Source of the DNA: Incurvaria masculella
Lineage: Eukaryota > Arthropoda > Insecta > Lepidoptera > Incurvariidae
DNA: 64,000 nucleotides
Assembly: GCA_946894095.1 (NCBI GenBank)
Contig: OX335659.1
Coordinates: 565,501 to 629,500, forward strand
Reading direction: 5' to 3'
Of the stretch, positions 54,165 to 63,300 are shown one piece after another. The translations under genes were made by a program, and so were the position numbers. The notes below the pieces were generated by a model, which saw only the letters and a program-made list of their open reading frames with translations, was not told the DNA's origin and did no database searches. The first letter of the stretch is position 1; the number at the start of each line of letters is the position of its first letter.

Positions 54165-54230
54165 CTACTCCGCGATCCTTCGAAACGTCGGAGAATGTCT
54201 CCTCCCGTCCCGTGAAAAGCCGTAAGCTTT
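54165..54230 (+). mobile_element. Penelope-like terminal scrap
   Basis: CCTTCGAAACGTCGGAGAAT and GTCTCCTCCCGTCCCGTGAA match 24597-24640 and carry the GAAACGTCG box seen in the young PLE. No coding part is present. Confidence 0.6.
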
Positions 54231-54239
54231 CAGACACAG

Positions 54240-55060
54240 CCTACAGTCCCTCTTCCCGTAGGAATAATCTTAAATACTGTGTTAGTAGGAGGCATTAATT
54301 ACGGGAAGAGGGACTGCGGGAGAATTCCAAATTATGGGAATACAACAGGTTGGACGCGAGGTGGTTTGACGCAATACCCGCGAATGGTATTATTCCGGGA
54401 GGTCACGACATTTTTGGTCACGATAAGGTAAATGGCAGAATCTGGGTTCTCGTGTTAGAGACCAACCCTCTGATGCTAAATGGTTGCGATGCAAATGGTT
54501 ACGTTATCTAGATTGGCTATATAAAATAGATGCTGGTATGGGGGTACCTGTTGATGAATATACTGATTGTCTGGAAACATTGATACCAATTAATTATACA
54601 ATAATAACCAGGGTTTTTTAATAAGTAATTAAATATACCTACAGTTATATCTGTAACCTAAATCGCTTATAACTAAGAAATGCAACCAAATATTTGTTCA
54701 GTTTTTGTATTGCTAAGTAAGTGTGTACTGATACTTTCATGCTTCGTCATTTGCATCCATATATCCATTTTTTGTCACCGTAACGACTTTTTCAGTTGCC
54801 TTATCTACGTAACGCAACCACTTGGCGCAGACAGACTGACACATTTAGCTTCAGAGGGTTGGTCTTTATCCTGTGAACCCAGTTTCAGCCATTTACGTTA
54901 TTGTTACCATTTTTGTTGCGACTTCCTAGTCTAAATGTTTTGCTGGTTCGGGTCCAGCCTTGCAGTATATTCGTTAAGCGGTTCTTTTTACAGGGATCTT
55001 TCTTTAATTAATGTGTCTTTGCTTTACGGTCGATTATGCATACATACATGTCATGTACCA
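54240..55060 (+). mobile_element. S2 SINE split by an M5 MITE
   Basis: 54240-54392 carries the 5' region and half the cloverleaf (GTGGTTTGACGCAATACCCG). 54935-55060 resumes with TTTTGCTGGTTCGGGTCCAG and the 3' region. In addition CAGTCCCTCTTCCCGTA (54245-54261) and TACGGGAAGAGGGACTG (about 54300-54316) are perfect inverted repeats. Confidence 0.8.
54398..54928 (+). mobile_element. M5 MITE, full length, inside S2
   Basis: Ends GGAGGTCACGACATTTTTGG and, reversed, AGGAAGTCGCAACAAAAATG. It interrupts the tRNA-like part directly after the anticodon arm. Confidence 0.85.
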
Positions 55061-55139
55061 CGGTAATGTTTCTTCCAATAATACCACAAAACTATAAGTA
55101 AGCAAAACGGCCTCTGCCTGCAACACTCAACGATAATTC

Positions 55140-55330
55140 CAATCAACTTTGCGCGAACTGCCAGCACAGAACGCATCGCTCACTTGCGCCGCAAGCCGTG
55201 CGAGTGCGCTCGACTCCGCTCCGCAGCTCCACTCGACTCGAGTGCGCGAGTGGCTGCTACATTCGCGATCCGGCACCGGTCGCCGTGACTCCACGACCGA
55301 TTAGTACTCATACCCCCGTGAAACACATTC
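55140..55330. other. CpG-rich island, unassigned
   Basis: AGTGCGCTCGACTCCGCTCC and CTCGACTCGAGTGCGCGAGT. Sharp composition change against flanks; no open frame of note. Candidate promoter or 5' exon. Confidence 0.35.
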
Positions 55331-55465
55331 ACCGAACTTTAAAGGGGTGTGTGTTTAAGTGAACGTAGTTATTACAGAAATAGCTCGTTCGGAATTTCTT
55401 AAATACTTATATTAAGTCACAAAGCACAACTGTATGGGTAGCACATTAATCAGAGTGGTCAGTCT

Positions 55466-55770
55466 GAGGTCTCACCTAAATTGGCGTTTACGACAAACCG
55501 ATCGACTGGCGTTTTCTCCAAAGTACATACAAGTTTTTACTAGATTTCTGTGGTTTTACTTCTTCAAGCTGTCAAAGTCAAACGCGGACTTCCGATTTGT
55601 ATGAAAACGCGGAGTGGACGTAAACGGCAACGTCGACGTCTGACTGTCAAATCAAGCTCGGACTCGCAAATGTTAGTTCGCCCGCTGCATGCGCTCTTCA
55701 ATTTCTCCATACATTTGAAAACGCCAGTCGATCGGTTTGCCGTGACGCCAATTTAGGTGACAACTGAGAC
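55466..55770 (+). mobile_element. M4 MITE, copy 2, intact ends
   Basis: Left TCACCTAAATTGGCGTTTAC, GACAAACCGATCGACTGGCG; right reversed TCACCTAAATTGGCGTCACG, GCAAACCGATCGACTGGCG. Terminal repeats of about 50 bp. Confidence 0.85.
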
Positions 55771-55793
55771 TACCGGCTCTGTTGTGGATTTAA

Positions 55794-56638
55794 TCATCAC
55801 TACATCACTACATAGTATAAAACAAAGTCGCTTTCTCTGTCCCTATATCCCTATGTATGCTTAAATCTTTAAAACCACGCAACGGATTTTGATGCGGTTT
55901 TTTTAAATAGATAGAGTGATTGAAGACGAAGGTTTATATGTGTAAAAACATACATTAAATAGTGGAGAAATACTGTTATTTTTGAGGTTTCTAATGTGAT
56001 GTCGTAAATAATTACATTTTGTCCGCTTACATTGCAAACGCAGGCTGAACGCTACGAGATTTATCAAAACAATGTACTAAGTATTGTACACATTGAAAAC
56101 GTCTAGAGAAAACTCCGGGATGGTATATGTCTATCTCTTATGGATATCCCACAGAAACATTTTTTTTAATTTACTTTTTACGACAAATAATTGCTAATTT
56201 TCGAAGCGATTTTAACCAATACAGCATCAATCCTTATCCAATTAAATACCTTAAATACATTGTTGATTTAATATAGATCTATATGGCCCTCTACAACATA
56301 TGATTTGAATGAATATTTTCGAAAATATTACCGATTTAAAAATTGCGGGACGTACCGTTTGCGGCGGTACCGGCCGGCCGGGGCGGCGGGAGCGTGCCTG
56401 CCTACAAATAGCGCGTCGGAGGCCGCGGGTCTCCATATAGCACTTTGATTTTAGCAACGATCAGACGCGTTTATTATCGGAGCTCTCTAATATCTAATAA
56501 TAATATCTAAGTTTTTTTTATTTCAAATATTTCAATGTAGGAACTCTACGTAAAAAGGGTTTATTTGTGTATCATTGTGTCAAAATAATATTTTTTCAAA
56601 TTATATTATGCCCGTGCAAAGCCGGGACGGGCTGCTAG
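55794..56638 (+). mobile_element. non-autonomous Helitron, about 845 bp
   Basis: It begins TC after A (TCATCACTACAT) and ends with the GC hairpin GCCCGTGCAAAGCCGGGACG-GGC, TG and CTAG, followed by T. This is the A|TC...CTAG|T Helitron plan without target duplication. It has no Rep/helicase coding. A GC-rich block at 56345-56435 stands out inside an AT-rich body and may be captured sequence. Confidence 0.85.
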
Positions 56639-57954
56639 TATTACAATAAAACATTTATGAGAAGCGTCGTGTAGATAACAAAAATCTGCGTGTTCAAAAC
56701 AGTCAGGGCTCAACAATAGACTACAGTGTTTCAAAATTTTAAAACATCCAACAATTTCTGTAGCCGTGTATGTGTTACTATGTGTAAAATGTGTCGAGGA
56801 CGAAATTTTTCGTCTAGCTCTCATTCGGCAAACGCGCCAAATAGATCATTGTTCCAAAAATACATGGAATTGATTATTAAAGTATTGTGTGAACTACATG
56901 TATGCAAAAAGTTGTTATATAGAATTATAAACTTTTTGCGCCATGCCGCTTAATTATCTCACAAATGCGAGCCCTTCCTAAAAAAAAATTTATGACATTT
57001 AACTTCTTTGTATGCTCGTGAATACAGTTATTTATTACTATATTTCTAACTTCCTATTTTTGGTAAGTTACAGCAGAAACGACACGCACATTTACCGGTG
57101 AATTGCGCCATGCAAATGTAAACAAATGTAGCAATATGTAGTGAATCGCGTGAGTTAGTCCGGATAGAACTCTAGACTGATATTGGAGTGTTAATATTTT
57201 TCCATATTCCATCATTTATTTAGATACTAACAATAATAAAAAAGTCAATTTGTCACATTAGAAATTTTGAAGTCATATGATCGCTAGATATAAGTAAAAA
57301 CAGCATATTTGCATAAACAAATAATTCCATTTGCTTTTAGATTTCTACAATTAATTTTGGATGAAAAAAGGAAACATGAATTAACGAAAATAAGTTGTTC
57401 TCTAGACAAGAATCATATATTGTAAGACTTAGCTAGTTTACTTGGGGTGCCTCGTCAAACTTTGCGATTTTGCTAGTACCAGGGCCTCAACGTGAACAAA
57501 CCTGCGACACTTGAAATTATTGACAACAAAGCCTACAAAATGCAGAAAAAAAACTAGGTTTTCTAAAACAATGTTATACGTTTTCGAGTCGGTATGTCAG
57601 ACGAAATATATGGCTTTAAAACGAATGCTAAGATTTCACCAACAATGCAAGCACCCTGAGTCGATGACAACGCGTGTTATGAGTAGATCTTCATCGACTG
57701 AGAGTCTGCCAAGTTATACGAGCCTTGATAAACTTTCACTCTAGACTGAGACAGTTATACATCTGAAGAGCCCGTTCGTGAGTTTTCTTAACTATATCTC
57801 AATGACACATGGTCTGGACAAAATTGTATGTCTCTGCTACATTAAATCATCATAGTACATATAACAATATTAATGAAATGTACAAAACATGTCCACGTTT
57901 GTCTTTTGAAATAAATATGCTACATATGGTTATCAATACTAACGCATTTAGTAT
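56639..57954. other. unannotated, no gene recognised
   Basis: AT-rich. Open frames of 62-77 codons have no known domain. A short frame at 57511-57744 ends with serine-rich sequence and looks fortuitous. Confidence 0.35.
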
Positions 57955-58240
57955 ATAAATACTGTGTTAGTAGGAGGCATTGATTACGGGAAAAGGGACT
58001 GTAGGAGAATTCCTAATTATGGGTATACGGCAGGTGGCGAAATTGGTTAGACGCAATACTCGCGAAAGGTATGTTTTGCTGGTTCGGGTCCAGCCTTGCA
58101 GTATATACGTTAAGTATTTATTTTTACATCTTTCTTTAATTAATGTGTCCTTGCTTTACGGTCGATTATACATACAAACATGTGACATTCCTTGGAATAA
58201 GCGATGTACATGCTTAGTACGAAAATGTATATTTACTTAA
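57955..58240 (+). mobile_element. S2 SINE, best copy
   Basis: 5' ATACTGTGTTAGTAGGAGGC, TTACGGGAAAAGGGACTGTA; cloverleaf 58028-58101; 3' TTTCTTTAATTAATGTGTCC, ACGGTCGATTATACATACAA, CTTAGTACGAAAATGTATAT. Confidence 0.8.
58028..58101 (+). repeat. tRNA-Leu-like cloverleaf inside S2
   Basis: Acceptor CGGCAGG/CTTGCAG (6 of 7 positions pair, counting G-U); D-arm GCG AAATTGGTTAGA CGC; anticodon arm ATACT CGCGAAA GGTAT; variable GTTTT; T-arm GCTGG TTCGGGT CCAGC. The anticodon loop lacks U33. Confidence 0.6.
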
Positions 58241-58329
58241 CTAACCAAGCTATACTTCAAAATACGATCGATGCATCAGGAGCAAGGACGTTGATCTCAT
58301 TAGACTATAAATACTAGCTTTTAGCCAGA

Positions 58330-58600
58330 CTAAAGTGTTAGCGAGGCTGCTACGGCCCGGCCCTCCCCTCCTCGTCCCTCGCCGCGCCCCGCGCCCGTAG
58401 AGCAGGTGAGCCGGACCGCAAGGCTGCAGATTTATCACCGAATTTGTCATCGCGCCGAGCCACAACACCGCACCGGGCACCGCTCCGCCACCGCGCCGCC
58501 GCCGCCGCCGCCGCCGCCGCCCCGGAGCGGTGGCTGCTGCCAGCCTCCCATCCCGCCCCACGGCTTTCACTGCAGTACCGCGCCGTGCGCCATCTAGCGT
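58330..58600. other. GC-rich island with splice-donor-like site and GCC repeat
   Basis: Dense CpG (CTCGCCGCGCCCCGCGCCCG). GAGCAGGTGAGCC at about 58400-58412 fits a splice donor CAG|GTGAG. (GCC)n lies at about 58493-58521. A non-coding first exon on the plus strand is possible. The proline- and alanine-rich translations are repeat artefacts. Confidence 0.35.
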
Positions 58601-59034
58601 CCTCGCTGATATATGGGTGGTGCTCGTTGGTAGGCTGAAGAATTACTAGTAGTTCCCCTCGAACTGTGACCTGACGTCGTTTTTTAAAAAATAGAAAGTA
58701 CCTAAGGAAAGGGTATGTTTTGTATGAAAATTAACGTACGGTTAAAGTCATTATACTGTTTAATGAAATGTACTTCATAGTTTTCCTAAACCATAGTTTT
58801 CAAACCTCAAAATAATTTTCTATCATTTGCTCGCCTACTATATATGATGATGATACGATCAACGATTCTCGAGTTATCGTCAAACTATCATTTATACACA
58901 CATATAATATACATACAGACATATACATATAAACGCCGGACCGTTTAAGTAGACTTGGAGAACTTCATTCGCTTCTCTCACCTGTTCAATAAGCATCTTG
59001 ACGGCTTTAGAGTAGGCTGTGGTTAGTCACAAAC
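58601..59034. other. unannotated, no gene recognised
   Basis: Nothing was recognised. Confidence 0.35.
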
Positions 59035-59315
59035 CTAGCATTAGCACACTGTGCTTACAAGACGAACACAATGCGGGAATGAGAAGTCAACTCAAGGAGA
59101 CAGAATATACCTACCCACATGACACAACTTTTCGAATAGCTATCAGCACATAGTGTCCGCGATCATGTACTTAATGCGATTTTTTTTTCAGAAGTTTTCC
59201 TTAAAGAAAGTACGGTAACCTTTGCATTTGTAGATTTCGAGGTGAAAAGGCGTATAAACCCGGACAAATAACATTTTTTCTGGTAAATAAGAGGTGGGCA
59301 TTTTAATTGTGATAC
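59035..59315 (+). repeat. Ry dispersed repeat, copy 2
   Basis: Matches 31030-31380 in order (CTGTGCTTACAAGACGAACA, ACCTACCC, CAACTTTTCGAATAGCTAT, ACATTTTTTCTGGTAAATAA). Confidence 0.65.
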
Positions 59316-59609
59316 AGATAATCTAAAGCGGGGCTCGACTATATTAATGCAATGATAATAAATGCGTGCAGTTTTCATCAAATATATGGAAAGCTTTATA
59401 TTTTTATTCCATTATGTCCTGTGGGTTCCAGCATAATTCATTAAACAGTCATTTAAATGATTTACTTTATAAAAAATAAAAATATCTTTGATTTTCACTA
59501 ATCAGAATGGTAATGGTAATTCAAGTTCTTGTTTTATGATTGGCTACGCCGATTCTAATAATAATTTATGTAATAGTTTCGCCGACGTACCAAAGTAGTC
59601 GATATTGGA
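59316..59609. other. unannotated, no gene recognised
   Basis: AT-rich; nothing was identified. Confidence 0.35.
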
Positions 59610-59998
59610 CACCGGCAGTGCGATTACGCAAAATTTAAGGATGGTGCCGCGGTACGTGTAGGTGCGCCCCCGTCATTTCTAAAGCGCGATTACGAAGCCG
59701 TTTTTCATCCACCTACATCCAGCACGGACCAATCTGTGTCGACAATAGGTCAACTTTTGAGGTACTTAACTAGACGAGCAGACGAAATAGGCGTTTACCT
59801 CCCCGCATTTGACAGTTCTTTACCGTTTCGTAACACCGATTCGACGCGAAATGTATGGAGTTGACCTAATTGATGCGGGTAGCGCTGAGTGCCGCACCAT
59901 TTGTGAATGCATCCATTTCGTAATCGCAAAAGCTGTCATATTGCTGTAAGTACAGCAACCTACACCCAATTTTGTGCTTCGTAATTGCACTGCCGGTG
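59610..59998. mobile_element. M9 MITE
   Basis: Inverted ends CACCGGCAGTGCGATTACGC and reversed CACCGGCAGTGCAATTACGA. Inner AAAATT and GGATGG/GGATGC words also mirror. Single copy, about 389 bp, directly abutting an RTE-like tail. Confidence 0.75.
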
Positions 59999-60250
59999 GC
60001 TAAGCTAAAATGGCAGTGGGCTGGTCACGTCAGCCGAAGAGACGACGACCGTTGGAGTAACCGTGTCCTACACTGGCGGCCGTGGACAGGCAAACGGAGT
60101 GTGGGAAGACCACCCGCCAGGTGGGAAGACGACATCAAGTGCGTCGGCGGAAAGCAGTGGTTCCGTAACGCTGAGGGCCGGGAGGACTGGGGAAGGATTG
60201 GAGAGGCGTATGTCCAGCAGTGGACGCAAACACGCTGACTGACTGACTGA
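59999..60250 (+). pseudogene. L2 RTE-like LINE 3' fragment, longest copy
   Basis: The open frame reads KLKWQWAGHVSRRDDDRWSN, RVLHWRPWTGKRSVGRPPAR, WEDDIKCVGGKQWF, EAYVQQWTQTR, stop; then CTGACTGACTGACT. KWxWAGHVxRR...RWS is the usual C-terminal signature of RTE-like proteins. No RT or endonuclease domain is left. Confidence 0.8.
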
Positions 60251-60339
60251 CTTTCGATTCTATAAGAACCTGTTTAAGACCCTTGAAATCAAGAGTGGGA
60301 ATTTTCTCGTTTCTCCAGGAGCGCATTGACAGCTGGCTT

Positions 60340-60372
60340 GGTTGGATTAGGTTAGGTTAGGTTAGGTTGGGT
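60340..60372 (+). repeat. interstitial TTAGG run
   Basis: GGATTAGGTTAGGTTAGGTT then GGG: about four units of the insect telomere motif. Confidence 0.75.
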
Positions 60373-60824
60373 GATGTCTATTGTTCTTATTGTCTGTTGC
60401 TCGCAATAGATAGATTTGAATGTTTCATTTTCGCAAACGGCGGCGGTCCGCCTAAAGGTATTCTTGGTGAGGCTGCTCCGAACTCAACTTTTCAGCTATA
60501 CCCAGACTAAAATTATTTTATTAACGTCGTAGTCGAACACAACGAATTTAATTAACAAATTATAAAATTGTATGTTGTAGTTCGGAACGATATTTTCGTT
60601 AATTTATCAATGCGTATTTAAGTTGATTCCTACAGAATTTAGTAAATGTAGCTCGTATTAAACAGCGTTCGGCTTACCTCAACGCCACATAAATTAAAGT
60701 TTTCCAAATTACAGTTGGAAACGGAAGACATGAAAATACTTTTCCCATAGAACGATCGTAAATAATTTATTTCATGAGCTAGAGACGAAAATAATTAATA
60801 ATTATTTTATATGGAACAGTACAT
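60373..60824. other. unannotated, no gene recognised
   Basis: Nothing was recognised. Confidence 0.35.
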
Positions 60825-61100
60825 GGATGGTTCACACGTACTATCACGATGCCAGCCCAACACATCACATAACTAGGTGCCATACCAGAACCTGCCTTAT
60901 ATTGCACGGCTACATTGAACCAGATGAAAAACAAGGACAATTTTCTTTAATTACAGAACATCTGTAATTTAATGCGATTTTATAAGATTTTGTAGAATGA
61001 ATGCAGGCAATGAGATCTAGTTTCTAAATCTCTTGACCAATTTAGGTTATGTTCAAACCTCAAAACCCGAGTGGGATTAATCCTACCACATTGTAAGCAA
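60825..61100 (-). mobile_element. S1 SINE body and tail, diverged
   Basis: Reversed GGTTCTGGTATGGCACCTAG, TTTTCATCTGGTTCAATGTA, and further right TGTGGTAGGATTAATCCCAC, with about 100 bp of extra sequence between. Confidence 0.7.
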
Positions 61101-61454
61101 TACATTTTAGAAATGGCCATAATAACAATGGGATTAAGTATAGCGACAACTAAACATTAGTTAACTCTTGTCCTTATACCTAAGCATTTTCGACCATGTT
61201 TTGAGATTGAAACGAGATAGCCAAAGCCCGACGTCTCTTAGCCGAGGCAACTCAGAATAAATCTTTCTATATGTAACCAACCCGCATAACGCGTGAAACC
61301 GTTTTTTTATTGTTTCCGAAATTACAAAATTAAACACAACCTTAACTAAATTGGTAGATATTGTTACGCTCTTTAAAATTATATTTAAATCAATATCAGT
61401 TACTGTCAATATCAGCTGCAAACATTGAAAAAGAATGCGTTTGAGACCTGCAAG
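61101..61454. other. unannotated, no gene recognised
   Basis: A 103-codon minus frame (61161-61472) has no clear domain, although RDVGLWLSRFNLKTWSKML is mildly suggestive of a protein fragment. Confidence 0.3.
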
Positions 61455-61660
61455 CAGGTCTATTCCTGGCATTCAGTAATCAGGAATCATGAATCCTAAG
61501 TCTAGAAAACCGCAATTTCAAAGCGATTTTCTTGTCGGAAATATTTCGGAGCATAGCTTTTTTAATCAACCAAGCTTTTCCGTAGAAACACTCGCTTTGA
61601 AAATAGCTATAATAGCGGGATTCCTGATACCTGATTACTGAATGCCAGGAATAGACCTGC
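61455..61660. mobile_element. M7 hairpin MITE, copy 2
   Basis: GCAGGTCTATTCCTGGCATT then CAGTAATCAGGAATCA, reversed the same to within a few bases. Middle ATTTCGGAGCATAGCTTTTT is shared with 35443-35673 in reverse. Confidence 0.85.
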
Positions 61661-62467
61661 TGTCTTAAGCATTTTTTCCATCCAAAAAATATCATTTTCT
61701 AAATATATTTTTTAATCATATTGGTAGAACGTTAGCTGAAATAATACATGTTTTTTTCATGTTCTCGTTCCATAAGGTTCAGAAGCATCACGCATAAAAA
61801 CCATACACATTGGCTAGTATCATAATATTTCGGAGCAAGTACTGCCAAGCCTACTATCACCCCTGCATCAAGACATTAATACATTAGAACATTGCAGAGG
61901 CGATAGCGTCTCGCCCGAGCTATCTGCGCTTGTTTATAAATTTAAATTTATTCATTATGTTGAAGCGGCCCGGGCTCGCGGCCGAGATATGATTTGTGAG
62001 CTCCTTAAGCATTGTAATGGCCTCTCAGACATCGTCTTTATTGTTTTTGATGAACTTATCTCCGGTGAAATTCACTTGTTTAATTGTTTTGTTGAGAATA
62101 ATAAATTCACGGCTATATCAGCCGAGATTTTCGAGCTAATAACAAATTAAATGAATGTCACTGATGATAAGAAATGTTTAATGTGTCGAATTCTAAAACC
62201 CACATTTAATTGTAATTTAGGTATCTTACGCAATATATATTTAGAGTTGATATAGTGTGAATTTGTGCTCCAAACTATAAAGTATTCAAGTTTTACTGAT
62301 TGGTAGCGCATTTACCAGATACGTCCCTGTCAACTAGGTTTGTCAATATTCGCAGGCCATGATTGTACGGTTGGGAAGGCTGATTACCTAATCAGCCTTC
62401 CTTCCTTGGCATTTTTTTGTTTTAATACATGACCAAAACAAATCTATCATAGAACCCTGGAACCATT
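61661..62467. other. unannotated, with a near-perfect 28-nt palindrome
   Basis: GGAAGGCTGATTA (62374-62386), CC, TAATCAGCCTTCC (62389-62401). It would form a 13-bp hairpin with a 2-nt loop or a cruciform. CpG patch at 61965-61985. No gene. Confidence 0.5.
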
Positions 62468-63295
62468 GAGTTAAGGCGATTTAGGATACAGATATAACTT
62501 AAAGTATATTTAAGTATTTAATAAACAAGGCGACTGGTTATTGTTGCATAATTAATAGGCATCAATGTTTCCAGACAAACAGTATATTCATCAGCAGGTA
62601 CATACCAGCATCTATTTTATATAGCCAATCTAAATAACGCAACCACTTTTTTTTTTATAAAGAAAAGGGGCCATCTCAGCATAAGTTGCTTTTCACTCAG
62701 TGAGCAGCAACGCTGATTTACGTCTGGTCCCTAAAGAAATAAAAAAAAAAAAAACCTTGTAAATATCATATCTGTCGAAACGTATTTAAAAAAAAAGAGA
62801 GAAATAAATAAATAAATAAGCAACACAATACAAAAAAAGAGAAAACCAAATATCAAAGAGTAAAACATAAATCACATTTGAAGAAAAAGGAAGCAACATT
62901 TGCAAACTAGCTAAACAATCTACATTGTCGCTCAAGCACTAACTTTGAGGGTGCTGACTTTTAAGAAGCCACGCTTTGCAAGAGCGCTTAAAACCTAAAA
63001 TGGAAACGTTTTGACGGATTGGTGGTGGAATATTATTCCAACATTTTGTGGCATTATACTTAAAGCAGCCCTCAAACCCAGTACTTACATGCTGCGGCAC
63101 AATTAGAAGATATGTACTAGCTCGAGTTGGGTACTTATGTCTATCTTGAGAAAAACACAACTTCTCAAATAAGAGGAAGTTGCGCGAAAGGCGCGTTCAA
63201 CTCACTTGGCACGGGCAGACCGACATATTTAGCATCAGAGGGTTGGTCTCTAACATGTGAACCCAGATTCAGCCATTTACCTCATCGTGACCAAT
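62468..63295 (-). mobile_element. M5 MITE, partial, split by a LINE
   Basis: 63204-63295 reversed gives the left terminal part (GGTCACGATGAGGTAAATGG, ACCAACCCTCTGATGCTAAA); 62468-62647 reversed gives the middle (ACATTGATGCC, TAAATCGCC). The other half is missing. Confidence 0.75.
62648..63203 (-). pseudogene. LINE 3' fragment with poly(A), inside M5
   Basis: Minus frame of 73 codons (63160-62939): RHKYPTRASTYLLIVPQHVS, then KYNATKCWNNIPPPIRQN. This is the C-terminal phrase of many insect LINEs (xYxTRSxxxLxxPxxxxxxG...xWNxLPxxIR). The minus strand ends in A10 at 62657-62648. AACCACTT on the left and AACTCACTT on the right are a near-perfect target duplication. Confidence 0.65.
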
Positions 63296-63300
63296 ATAAA

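Noticed and set aside
58250..58570. 106-codon arginine-rich minus frame and alanine/proline-rich plus frames
   Set aside because: Translation of a GCC repeat and GC-rich DNA; no domain.
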